Shown: positions 1 through 7,116, numbered from the stretch's first letter. The stretch is DNA of 8,538 nt from an uncultured Lachnospiraceae bacterium (GCA_902803015.1 CADCOL010000216.1:1-8538), one strand, 5' to 3'. Program-made: numbers and translations. The notes: a model not told the origin generated them from the letters alone.

Positions 1-476
1 CCCTGTGCTCCGTAAGGATCCTGAGCACCGTAAGGGTCATTCGAATGATCCTGACGATTGTTTAATCCGTACGTAGTCGCCGTCATTTTATCCGCATACA
101 TATCCCACGCATTCATGGTGGACTGTTCCCTGAACGACGAATCAAGCTGACGAATTGAAATACCGCAAAGAATCCAGATTACAATTCCGAGCATGATTCC
201 GATAATGGAGAATACCAATGTTACAATACAAGCCGCAAGCAAAAGGCCGAAACCTTTTAAACGCTTGTCGTTGTGATTCATAAGAATTGCGGTATAAACA
301 AGTCCCGCAATTGCAATGACGCCTCCGAGAACACGTACAACACTCTGGAACATAATCAGTCCGGTTGAAGCATCCGCAAAACGTCCGATGGAATACGCAA
401 AGAATGTTATGACGTTAATTCCGATAATAACACCGTTAATCAGTTTCCCCCGGTTCGCAATTTCGTTTAATTCCAT
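1..476 (-). CDS. Small integral membrane protein with DPYGAQ tail repeats (3' end beyond window)
   Basis: I translated this open frame directly from the minus strand: 158 residues are visible from an ATG at 474-476, and the gene runs off the left edge. A strong ribosome binding site, GGGGAGGA (481-488), sits 4 bases before the start. Hydrophobic stretches at about residues 12-31, 42-66 and 74-107 suggest three membrane helices. Between helices two and three is a short charged loop, NHNDKRLKG. After the last helix comes a polar stretch, then two tandem DPYGAQ hexapeptides (residues 147-158) that reach the window edge, so more copies may follow. I do not recognise a named family. Small membrane proteins with Pro/Tyr/Gly/Gln-rich tails are common in Clostridia and mostly uncharacterised. 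It starts 51 bp after the isocitrate dehydrogenase stop with no terminator between, so it is probably the third gene of that operon. The reading frame is certain enough; the function is unknown. Confidence -1.
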   Translation of the reverse strand, partial: MELNEIANRGKLINGVIIGINVITFFAYSIGRFADASTGLIMFQSVVRVLGGVIAIAGLVYTAILMNHNDKRLKGFGLLLAACIVTLVFSIIGIMLGIVIWILCGISIRQLDSSFREQSTMNAWDMYADKMTATTYGLNNRQDHSNDPYGAQDPYGAQ

Positions 477-527
477 ATTTTCCTCCCCTTTACTATGAAA
501 CGTTAGCGCAACATGCTCACAGATTTA

Positions 528-1739
528 TTATGCAAGTTCCTTCTCCAAAGATTCACGGATTGCTTTAATAAACTGTTCACTATTTAATACCGTAACATCT
601 TTTAACGAAGTAATCAATGCCAAATCCTTGGTCATCTTTCCGCTTTCAATCGTGGAAAGGGTTGCCTTCTCGAGTTTGTCGGCAAATTCCATGAGTTCCT
701 TGTTTCCGTCGAGTTCGCCGCGCTTTCTTAATGCGCCGGTCCATGCAAAAATCGTAGCAACGGAGTTTGTGGAGGTTTCCTCTCCCTTTAAATGCTTGTA
801 ATAATGACGCTGTACGGTTCCGTGTGCTGCTTCGTATTCGTATACTCCGGACGGAGAAACAAGTACGGAAGTCATCATTGCCAGTGAGCCGAATGCGCTG
901 GAAACCATGTCGGACATAACATCGCCGTCATAGTTCTTGCAGGCCCAGATAAATCCGCCCTTGGATTTCATGACACGTGCAACCGCATCATCAATCAAAG
1001 TGTAAAAATAGGTAATGCCCGCTGCTTCGAATTTATCCTTGTATTCCGCATCAAAGATTTCCTGGAAAATATCCTTGAAATTGTGATCGTATTTTTTGGA
1101 AATGGTATCCTTCGTTGCAAACCAAAGATCCTGCTTGGTATCAAGTGCAAAATTGAAACATGCTCTTGCAAACGAATCAATGGAACGATCAAGGTTGTGC
1201 ATACCCTGAATAACACCCGGTCCGTCAAAATTATGAATGGTTGCTCTGCTGACGCTTCCGTCATCCGCGGTAAATACGATTTCCGCTTTACCCGGTCCGT
1301 CGATTTTCATCTCGGTATTCTTGTAAACATCACCGTATGCATGACGGGCAAGTGTAATCGGAGCTTCCCAGTTACGAACGCAGGGTTCGATTCCTTTTAC
1401 AACGATGGGTGCGCGGAATACGGTTCCGTCAAGCATCGCACGAATCGTTCCGTTCGGAGATTTCCACATTTCCTTTAAGTTATACTCTTCGACTCTGGCT
1501 GCATTCGGCGTAATCGTTGCGCATTTTACGGCAACACCGTACTTTAATGTCGCATTCGCGGAATCCTTGGTTACCTGATCGTCGGTTTCGTCTCTGTGCT
1601 TTAATCCGAGATCATAGTACTCGGTCTTTAAATCGATGAAAGGAAGAAGCAAATCGTCCTTAATCATCTGCCAGAGGATTCTGGTCATTTCGTCGCCATC
1701 CATCTCGACAAGCGGTGTGGTCATCTGAATCTTGCTCAT
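528..1739 (-). CDS. icd: NADP-dependent isocitrate dehydrogenase, eukaryote-type homodimeric class
   Basis: This enzyme oxidatively decarboxylates isocitrate to 2-oxoglutarate with NADP+ in the cytoplasm (EC 1.1.1.42), supplying the carbon skeleton of glutamate. The 403-residue length matches the class that includes human cytosolic IDH1, not the E. coli class. Substrate residues align almost without offset to IDH1 as I recall it: T77, the SPNGTIR motif (S94, N96, R100), R109 and R132. Metal-binding acids are D250, D273 and D277 in LIDD and YDGDVMSD. The HGTVQRHY segment (306-313) carries the Arg-His pair (R311, H312) that contacts the NADP 2'-phosphate in this class, so NADP is the expected cofactor. 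The ATG has an AAGGAG site (1746-1751) 6 bases upstream. It lies 42 bp after the probable citrate synthase, with no terminator between, so the two are likely co-transcribed and act two steps apart. The protein appears complete, with all key residues present. Confidence -1.
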   Translation of the reverse strand: MSKIQMTTPLVEMDGDEMTRILWQMIKDDLLLPFIDLKTEYYDLGLKHRDETDDQVTKDSANATLKYGVAVKCATITPNAARVEEYNLKEMWKSPNGTIRAMLDGTVFRAPIVVKGIEPCVRNWEAPITLARHAYGDVYKNTEMKIDGPGKAEIVFTADDGSVSRATIHNFDGPGVIQGMHNLDRSIDSFARACFNFALDTKQDLWFATKDTISKKYDHNFKDIFQEIFDAEYKDKFEAAGITYFYTLIDDAVARVMKSKGGFIWACKNYDGDVMSDMVSSAFGSLAMMTSVLVSPSGVYEYEAAHGTVQRHYYKHLKGEETSTNSVATIFAWTGALRKRGELDGNKELMEFADKLEKATLSTIESGKMTKDLALITSLKDVTVLNSEQFIKAIRESLEKELA

Positions 1740-1781
1740 GGGGTTCTCCTTTATAAAAAAACTAAAATATCTGTTTTACGA

Positions 1782-3203
1782 TTAAATCTTTAAATCAACC
1801 TGCAGTGCGGATACGAGTTCACGAAGCTTCGCATCAAGCTCGTCATCCGTCATGACGGTAACACGGCCCTGTTCGTACTGCTCATCAACCCAGTTCTTCA
1901 TCTCTTCCACGATTTTATCCTTCTTGTCAACCGCGGAATCACCCTTTAAGTGATAGGTGGAATTAATCCAGATTGCGATGCCGGCAAGACCGGAAGTGTT
2001 GGAAACCGCACATTTGCAGGGACGGTTTAAGAACTTGTCGGTATCAAAAATACTGTAAATCTCCTCGTTCTTCAAAAGTCCGTCCGCATGAATGCCGGCA
2101 CGGGTAACGTTAAAGTTCTTTCCGACAAACGGAGTCATCGGAGGAATCTTATATCCGATTTCTTTCTCATAATACTCTGCAAGCTCGGTGATCACGGTTG
2201 TATCCATGCCGTTTAAATCACCCTTCAGCTGTGCATATTCGAATACCATCGCTTCAAGCGGTGTATTACCGGTTCTTTCGCCGATTCCGAAAAGCGAAGT
2301 ATTGATTCCGGAACAGCCGTAAATCCATGCCGTCGTGGAATTCGTTACTGCCTTGTAAAAATCATTGTGACCGTGCCATTCAAGAAGTGCATGCGGAACA
2401 CCTGCGTTTACATGTACCGCGTAAATGATACCCTGTACGGAACGGGGAATCGCCGCACCGGAGAAGTTTACGCCGTAGCCCATGGTATCGCAGAGACGGA
2501 TTTTAACCGCAATGTGATACTCTTCCATCAGTTTCATCAGTTCCATACAGAACGGAACAACGAAGCCGTAGATATCCGCACGGGTAACGTCTTCCAAATG
2601 ACACCTCGGAGAAATGCCCTCTTCGAGACACTGGCGAACAATGCCGAGATAATGATCCATTGCTTCGCGACGGGTCATTTTTAATTTTAAGAAAATATGA
2701 TAATCGGAGCAGGATACCAGAATACCGGTTTCCTTCATGCCGATTTCTTTAACCAGTTTAAAATCTTTCTCGGAAGCTCTGATCCAGCTGGTAACTTCCG
2801 GGAACTGATAACCGCGTTCCATGCACTTATATACGGCATCGCGGTCTTTCTTGGAATATAAGAAAAATTCGGACGCACGAATCATGCCCTTCGGTCCGCC
2901 GAGTCTGTGCAGATAATCGTAAATCGTTACAATCTGCTCGGTGGAATAAGGTGCTCTTGACTGCTGACCGTCACGAAATGTGGTGTCGGTAATCCAGATT
3001 TCCTTCGGCATGTTATGAGGTACCACTTTATCGTTAAAAGGTACCTTCGGTACTTCGGAATACGGGAACATATTACGGAAAACGTTCGGTTTCTTCACGT
3101 CATCCAGAATATACATATGCTCTTCAATTTCCAGAAGATTGCTTTTTTCGTTCATGTAGACCGGACGATTTTCAAATCCGGTGCTCTCATCATACTCGTA
3201 CAT
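1782..3203 (-). CDS. Probable Re-type citrate synthase (isopropylmalate/homocitrate synthase family)
   Basis: This 473-residue protein belongs to the DRE-TIM metallolyase superfamily. Seen directly are the catalytic DTTFRDGQQS motif (73-82; R77 and metal ligand D78), the HGHND metal site (H277, H279), GERTGN (308-313) and AGIHADG (369-375). The leucine-binding LeuA domain at the C-terminus of 2-isopropylmalate synthases is absent; the protein ends about 100 residues after AGIHADG. From family knowledge, this subgroup includes Re-citrate synthase of Clostridium kluyveri (EC 2.3.3.3), which condenses oxaloacetate with acetyl-CoA and replaces the ordinary Si enzyme in many anaerobes. The isocitrate dehydrogenase 42 bp downstream supports that reading; homocitrate or another 2-alkylmalate synthase is the alternative. 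I chose the ATG at 3201-3203, which has an AAAGGAG site 5-6 bases upstream. A GTG at 3228-3230 in the same frame lies inside the palindrome, almost at the predicted transcript end, with no ribosome binding site. Confidence -1.
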   Translation of the reverse strand: MYEYDESTGFENRPVYMNEKSNLLEIEEHMYILDDVKKPNVFRNMFPYSEVPKVPFNDKVVPHNMPKEIWITDTTFRDGQQSRAPYSTEQIVTIYDYLHRLGGPKGMIRASEFFLYSKKDRDAVYKCMERGYQFPEVTSWIRASEKDFKLVKEIGMKETGILVSCSDYHIFLKLKMTRREAMDHYLGIVRQCLEEGISPRCHLEDVTRADIYGFVVPFCMELMKLMEEYHIAVKIRLCDTMGYGVNFSGAAIPRSVQGIIYAVHVNAGVPHALLEWHGHNDFYKAVTNSTTAWIYGCSGINTSLFGIGERTGNTPLEAMVFEYAQLKGDLNGMDTTVITELAEYYEKEIGYKIPPMTPFVGKNFNVTRAGIHADGLLKNEEIYSIFDTDKFLNRPCKCAVSNTSGLAGIAIWINSTYHLKGDSAVDKKDKIVEEMKNWVDEQYEQGRVTVMTDDELDAKLRELVSALQVDLKI

Positions 3204-3217
3204 AGTGACTCCTTTAC

Positions 3218-3231
3218 TGTGTGCGCACACA
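3218..3231. promoter_or_regulatory. Perfect 14-bp palindrome, candidate operator
   Basis: TGTGTGCGCACACA is identical to its own reverse complement across all 14 bases. It begins about 7 bases downstream of the predicted -10 box, covering roughly +1 to +14 of the citrate synthase transcript, and ends a few bases before the ribosome binding site. That position suits a repressor of the citrate synthase-isocitrate dehydrogenase unit. The regulator is unknown, and no copy was noticed elsewhere in the window. Confidence -1.
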
Positions 3232-3238
3232 CTTCTTT

Positions 3239-3266
3239 ATTCTATCACCGTTTTTATGCTTGTCAA
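3239..3266 (-). promoter_or_regulatory. SigA-type promoter of the citrate synthase-icd operon
   Basis: Reading leftward, a perfect -35 TTGACA (3261-3266) is followed by a 16-bp spacer and a -10 TAGAAT (3239-3244, 5 of 6 matches). The predicted start is near 3231-3232, giving a leader of about 28 bases before the ATG at 3203. The promoter lies just past the terminator of the upstream gene, so the operon is probably transcribed independently. Confidence -1.
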
Positions 3267-3290
3267 TTCTTTCGATTACGAATCACAACG

Positions 3291-3320
3291 AAAAAGAGGA
3301 AGCAAATGCTTCCCCTTTTT
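3291..3320 (-). terminator. Intrinsic terminator after the EF-G-like gene
   Basis: Two 13-base arms (3291-3303 and 3308-3320) pair around an AAAT loop, with a single wobble or mismatched position in the stem. The outer arms are runs of five A and five T, so on the leftward transcript the hairpin ends in a U-run. It lies 45 bp after the EF-G-like stop codon. The A/T runs on both sides would also let it act in the other direction. Confidence -1.
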
Positions 3321-3364
3321 CTTTATATAACCCCCTTTTACGCCATTCGGCGCTTTACAACATT

Positions 3365-5458
3365 TTAAGCATCCACATTGTTTGCAGCAACCTTGTCTGC
3401 CCTTGCCTTAACTTCGGCTTCCTGAACATCGCTCGGGCACTGCTCGTAACGTACGAATTCGTATTCATAATCTCCGCTTCCGCCTGTCATGGAACGAAGG
3501 TCGGTGCAGTATCCGTAAAGGTTCATCATCGGGATTTCCGCCTCAACAACGGTCTTTCCGTTTCCTGCGGGATTCATTCCGAGTACACGTCCGCGGCGCT
3601 TGTTTAAGTCACCCATTACATCACCGGTGAACTTGTCCGGTACGGTAACTTTTAAGTTTTCAATCGGCTCAAGGAGAACCGGTCCGGCTTCCATGAAGCC
3701 TTTCTTAAATGCCTGGATGGTAGCGGTCTTGAATGCCATTTCCGAAGAGTCAACCGGATGGTAAGATCCGTCGTAAAGGATACCCTTTACACCGACAACC
3801 GGATATGCTGCCAAAGGTCCGCGGCCAACGGATTCCGCCATACCTTTTTCCACTGCGGGGAAGTAGTTCTTGGGAACCGCTCCGCCGACAACTTCTTCTT
3901 CAAATACATAAGGTGTGGTCAGATCGCCTGACGGCTCGAAACGCATCTTAACGTGACCGTACTGGCCGTGTCCGCCTGACTGTTTCTTGTATTTGTATTC
4001 CACATCGGATTTCTTCTTAATGGTCTCGCGGAATGCAACCTTCGGTTTGGTCAGTTCGATTTCAACCTTGTATTCGTTCTTCAGACGGCTTGCAACCACG
4101 TCAATGTGAAGATCGCCCATACCGTAAAGCAGCATCTGCTTGTTCTCAGCATCATTGACTGCCTTTAAGGTCTGATCTTCATGCATCATTTTCTGTAAGG
4201 ATTGTGCAATCTTGTCTACATCGCCCTTGTTGACTGCATGATATCTCTTATAGGTATAAGGCTTCGGAAGCTCCACTTTACCGTAGCGGATGATGTGAGC
4301 CTTGGTGGAAAGCGTATTTCCGGTTCTTGCTGCGGTAACCTTTGCAAGTGCACCGAGGTCGCCTGCATGAAGTTCGGAAACTTCGGAAGGCTTGTTGCCC
4401 TGAAGAACATAAATCTTACCGATTTTTTCTTCCACGCTCTTTTCGTCGTTATACATTAAGTCATCGGTTTTAAGTACACCGGACATAACCTTGATAAAGG
4501 AATATTTACCGATAAACGGGTCAACGATGGTCTTAAAAATATATGCGCTCTTCGTCTTCGAGAAATCGTAATTTGCTTCGAAAACTTCGTTGGTCTTTAA
4601 GTCAATACCTGCAACCTTGCGATTGTCCGGTGCGGGCATGTATTTTACGATATCATCCATCAGGGTGTAGATACCCTGGCAGAGGATGTTCGAACCCATG
4701 GAAATCGGAACGATGGAGCAATCGTCAACGGAAGTACGAAGTGCTGCACGAATTTCGTTCTCGGTGAAGGTCTCGCCGCCGAAATAACGTTCCATTAAAT
4801 CTTCGCTCGTTTCCGCAACGGCTTCCATTAAAGTATCTCTGTATTTTGTCAGATACTCTTTGTTTGCTTCGGGAATCTCGCATTCTACGGCATCTTTGCC
4901 CTGCCATTTGAATGCTTTCTCGGAAACTACGTTTACATAGCCGACAAACTTCTCGTTCTCACGAATCGGAAGATGGAACGGAGCGATTTTATTTCCGTAA
5001 AGTGCGGTCAGATCTTCCACTACCTGACGATAGGAAGCATTGTCGATATCCATATCGGTTACAAAGAACATTCTGGGAAGTTTGAATTTCTCGCAGATAT
5101 CCCATGCACGCTGGGTTCCTACTTCAACGCCTGCCTTACCGGAAACAACGATGATTGCCGCATCCGCTGCAGATGCCGCTTCTTCCATTTCACCTACAAA
5201 ATCAAAGAATCCCGGTGCATCGAGTACGTTGATCTTATTGTCATTCCACTCCATGGCAATCATGGATGCATTGATGGAGATCTGACGCTTAATCTCTTCT
5301 TTGCCGTAATCGCTTACGGTATTCCCATCAGTTACCTTTCCCATTCTGGAAGTAAGGCCTGCCAAGTAAGCCATTGCTTCCGCGAGGGATGTTTTGCCTG
5401 CGCCCCCGTGACCAAGCAAAACGACATTTCGGATTTTATCCGTAGTGTAAATGTTCAT
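3365..5458 (-). CDS. fusA: Elongation factor G-like translational GTPase paralog with altered G motifs
   Basis: The 697 residues cover the full five-domain EF-G layout. The P-loop GHGGAGKT (16-23) is intact. Other nucleotide motifs differ from canonical EF-G: G3 is DAPGF (80-84), with Phe where the catalytic His stands; G4 is TDMD (134-137) instead of NKMD; G5 is GSN instead of GSA; and the switch I region reads RQISI instead of RGITI. Domain IV is well kept, with QSGGHGQYGHV (493-503) and YHPVDSSE (566-573), whose H567 matches the tip His needed for translocation. Domain V keeps GDLNKRRGRV (616-625). From family knowledge, this is the divergent EF-G paralog group common in Clostridia, found beside a standard fusA in the str operon. 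It probably binds the ribosome, but its role and hydrolysis activity are uncertain. A GGAGGGG site (5464-5470) precedes the ATG. It is flanked by its own promoter and terminator, not by ribosomal genes. Confidence -1.
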   Translation of the reverse strand: MNIYTTDKIRNVVLLGHGGAGKTSLAEAMAYLAGLTSRMGKVTDGNTVSDYGKEEIKRQISINASMIAMEWNDNKINVLDAPGFFDFVGEMEEAASAADAAIIVVSGKAGVEVGTQRAWDICEKFKLPRMFFVTDMDIDNASYRQVVEDLTALYGNKIAPFHLPIRENEKFVGYVNVVSEKAFKWQGKDAVECEIPEANKEYLTKYRDTLMEAVAETSEDLMERYFGGETFTENEIRAALRTSVDDCSIVPISMGSNILCQGIYTLMDDIVKYMPAPDNRKVAGIDLKTNEVFEANYDFSKTKSAYIFKTIVDPFIGKYSFIKVMSGVLKTDDLMYNDEKSVEEKIGKIYVLQGNKPSEVSELHAGDLGALAKVTAARTGNTLSTKAHIIRYGKVELPKPYTYKRYHAVNKGDVDKIAQSLQKMMHEDQTLKAVNDAENKQMLLYGMGDLHIDVVASRLKNEYKVEIELTKPKVAFRETIKKKSDVEYKYKKQSGGHGQYGHVKMRFEPSGDLTTPYVFEEEVVGGAVPKNYFPAVEKGMAESVGRGPLAAYPVVGVKGILYDGSYHPVDSSEMAFKTATIQAFKKGFMEAGPVLLEPIENLKVTVPDKFTGDVMGDLNKRRGRVLGMNPAGNGKTVVEAEIPMMNLYGYCTDLRSMTGGSGDYEYEFVRYEQCPSDVQEAEVKARADKVAANNVDA

Positions 5459-5507
5459 TTGTGCCCCTCCAAATACATTATTTAAGTTTTATAAAAACCC
5501 AAGTAAT

Positions 5508-5536
5508 ATTTTACTTTATTTGTGCAATATTTACAA
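5508..5536 (-). promoter_or_regulatory. Probable SigA-type promoter of the EF-G-like gene
   Basis: Reading leftward, TTGTAA (5531-5536, 4 of 6 matches to the -35 consensus) is spaced 17 bp from TAAAAT (5508-5513, 5 of 6 matches to the -10). The start would be near 5501, leaving a leader of roughly 43 bases. A 6-bp inverted repeat, AAGTAA-TATT-TTACTT (5501-5516), overlaps the -10. The gap is very AT-rich, so chance matches are likely. No convincing terminator for the preceding gene was found, so read-through from it is also possible. Confidence -1.
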
Positions 5537-5554
5537 GAATAAAATGAATCCGAA

Positions 5555-6979
5555 TTATTTTTGCTTCTTCGATCCGAATACGCGGATTAAAGTCGCCCCG
5601 ATTCCCAGAATTGCAGCTGCCCCCAGTGCAATCAGGCCCATCAGGATATAGTTTTTCTCTTTCAGTTTATCAAGAAGCGAAGCCTTGCTTTCATCTTCCA
5701 CGGCGATTTCGGAGGTTTCCTCCTCTGCAATTGCCTGATACTCTTCTTCGGTAAGCTTCGGAATCGCTTCTTCCACCTTCTCTCCGCATACCGTACAAAC
5801 GCCCTCGTTGATTCCTTCTTCGTCAAGGGTCGGTTCTTTGATCATATTCCATTCAAAGGAATGCTCTTTTAAGGTATAAGTATCCTTCCATTCATATCCG
5901 CATGTTTCGCAGGTATGCTTCGTGTAACCGAATTCATGGCATTGCGCCTTTACGACTTCTTCTTTGCAGTTTGTGTGTTCGCAAACATATGTCGCAGGAT
6001 CTTCCCTCGGAATCTCCGTTTTCATCGGCATTAAATCCACGTCATAGCAATAAACTTCATCCCTTAAAAATTCTTCCGTATTGCCTTCATCGACATAGGT
6101 GTAATTCATGATTTCCCCGATGAAAGGCTTACAGTAAGCCCTGCGGTTGGTGTTGTCCTCGTAGAAGGTGATTTTACCTTTTACGGAATTGTTTGTGATG
6201 GCGCCTTTGTAATCGGCCTCTTCTCCGTAGTAAATGTACATGCCGACCAGACCGCCGTTATGAACGTATCCGTGGTCAGAATCGTATCCGTCGATTTGAA
6301 TTTCACAGCTTGTAATCGAAGGATATCCTGCGGAAACAACGCCGCCTAAAAACTGTTCATCCCTTGTTTCCTTGTCGGTATCGATGCAGACAAGCGTTAT
6401 ATCCGCTTTGCATTCATTCACGGTTCCCTGACCGTATCCCGCAATTCCTCCGACGCCGAACATGCGGTCATGCGCATGCAGCATCAGGATTCCGTCGATA
6501 TTGCAATTGTCAATTGTACCGCCGTCCAGATATCCGGCGATACTGCCCAGAAATACCGGGACGTCGGATGTATGATTTCCCTGCACACCGTGAAGTGTCA
6601 GATCTTTTACGCTACCCGACAGGATATCAAACAGACCGCAAAAACTCGTATCATACACTTTCCGGTTTCCGTCATAGGTTTGCATCGTTCCGTCGCCGGC
6701 ATCCCGTAACTGAAGATTCAGAAGCGCATATCCGTTTCCGTTAAAATCTCCGCTGAATGTAAACGGTTTCCAGCTTACATCCTTCATGTCGATGTCGTTC
6801 ATCAGAATGTAGCTGCCCGCAGGATCTTTCGCAATATTCTGCAAATCCTCCGCCGTATAAATCTCCACGACCCCGTCCGCGCCGGCATTATCCGCCTTCG
6901 CGACCATCGGTTGCATCAAGAGTCCTACGGTCACGACCGCAACCAATAAACTTAACAAATACAAACAATACTTTTTCAT
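5555..6979 (-). CDS. Secreted, membrane-anchored GLUG/beta-repeat protein with cysteine motifs
   Basis: This 474-residue protein starts with a clear signal peptide: MKKY, a hydrophobic core to about residue 22, and likely cleavage after AKA (27-29). Residues 38-92 contain YTAEDLQNIA, NDIDM and FNGNGYALLNL, a pattern seen before GLUG-type repeats in surface proteins and M26-like peptidase N-termini. Gly-rich beta-repeats follow (about 112-270), including GSIAGY, GGIAGY and GGLVGMY, suggesting a beta-helix-like fold. Residues 333-398 carry seven cysteines: a C-x4-C pair (C333, C338), C347, and two CxxC pairs (C357/C360, C395/C398), possibly two metal- or disulfide-stabilised modules. An acidic stretch leads to one membrane helix (about 444-466) and a basic tail, with no LPXTG motif. 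No catalytic domain is recognised; adhesion or surface binding is only a guess. The ribosome binding site is weak (GGGGA), with 9 bases to the ATG. Confidence -1.
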   Translation of the reverse strand: MKKYCLYLLSLLVAVVTVGLLMQPMVAKADNAGADGVVEIYTAEDLQNIAKDPAGSYILMNDIDMKDVSWKPFTFSGDFNGNGYALLNLQLRDAGDGTMQTYDGNRKVYDTSFCGLFDILSGSVKDLTLHGVQGNHTSDVPVFLGSIAGYLDGGTIDNCNIDGILMLHAHDRMFGVGGIAGYGQGTVNECKADITLVCIDTDKETRDEQFLGGVVSAGYPSITSCEIQIDGYDSDHGYVHNGGLVGMYIYYGEEADYKGAITNNSVKGKITFYEDNTNRRAYCKPFIGEIMNYTYVDEGNTEEFLRDEVYCYDVDLMPMKTEIPREDPATYVCEHTNCKEEVVKAQCHEFGYTKHTCETCGYEWKDTYTLKEHSFEWNMIKEPTLDEEGINEGVCTVCGEKVEEAIPKLTEEEYQAIAEEETSEIAVEDESKASLLDKLKEKNYILMGLIALGAAAILGIGATLIRVFGSKKQK

Positions 6980-7013
6980 GGCAATGATTCCCCATTCTTT
7001 AATTTGCGTCTGT

Positions 7014-7022
7014 ATTATATCA
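7014..7022 (-). promoter_or_regulatory. Extended -10 promoter of the surface protein gene
   Basis: On the minus strand TGATATAAT holds a perfect TATAAT (7014-7019) preceded by the TGn extension (7020-7022). No good -35 is present; the best-spaced hexamer is TTTATT (7037-7042). Extended -10 promoters often lack a -35. The start would be near 7007, giving a leader of about 28 bases. Confidence -1.
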
Positions 7023-7023
7023 C

Positions 7024-7052
7024 TTGTTTTAACATTAATAAAATGTTACATT
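7024..7052 (+). promoter_or_regulatory. Probable promoter of tmcAL
   Basis: TTGTTT (7024-7029) lies 17 bp before TACATT (7047-7052, 4 of 6 matches to the -10), which has a TGn extension (7044-7046). The start would be near 7059, giving a leader of about 58 bases. It overlaps the upstream region of the divergent surface-protein promoter. The boxes are only moderate matches in AT-rich sequence. Confidence -1.
7030..7048. repeat. 7-bp inverted repeat between divergent promoters
   Basis: TAACATT and AATGTTA are perfect inverted arms separated by 5 bases. The repeat sits between the -35 and -10 of the rightward promoter and over the -35 position of the leftward one, so a protein bound here could affect both. 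Its low complexity makes chance a real alternative. Confidence -1.
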
Positions 7053-7058
7053 AAAGAA

Positions 7059-7082
7059 GCGCTACGTTTTTGAAAGTAGCGC
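7059..7082 (+). promoter_or_regulatory. Stem-loop at the 5' end of the tmcAL leader
   Basis: GCGCTAC (7059-7065) pairs perfectly with GTAGCGC (7076-7082). Three further T-A pairs can form past a bulged G, closing a small loop. The hairpin starts at about the predicted transcript end and stops 34 bases before the start codon. On the plus strand no U-run follows, so it is not a terminator for that direction. It may stabilise the mRNA or act as an operator. Confidence -1.
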
Positions 7083-7116
7083 AAAACATTTCAAACACAC
7101 TTCTAAGGAGACTCAC

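Noticed and set aside
1083..1478. A 131-residue rightward open frame antisense to icd
   Set aside because: It is a shadow of a complete gene whose catalytic residues are all in place on the other strand.
3204..3230. A 9-residue N-terminal extension of the citrate synthase from a GTG
   Set aside because: The GTG lies inside the palindrome at the predicted transcript start, with no upstream ribosome binding site, whereas the ATG at 3201-3203 has a good one.
3340..3353. A small CGCC-ATTC-GGCG hairpin just after the EF-G-like stop
   Set aside because: Only four GC pairs and no U-run; the 13-bp stem at 3291-3320 is a far better terminator.
3015..3607. Two overlapping rightward open frames spanning the gap between the EF-G-like and citrate synthase genes
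   Set aside because: They run antisense across the promoter, palindrome and terminator and into both flanking genes, with no family resemblance.
4973..5485. A 170-residue rightward open frame antisense to the EF-G-like gene
   Set aside because: It lies almost wholly opposite a well-supported gene, has no recognisable motif, and reads as cysteine- and histidine-rich shadow sequence.
6364..6744. A 126-residue rightward frame rich in Arg, Cys and His, antisense to the surface protein
   Set aside because: Its biased composition is typical of reverse-strand translation, and no ribosome binding site or known motif was seen.
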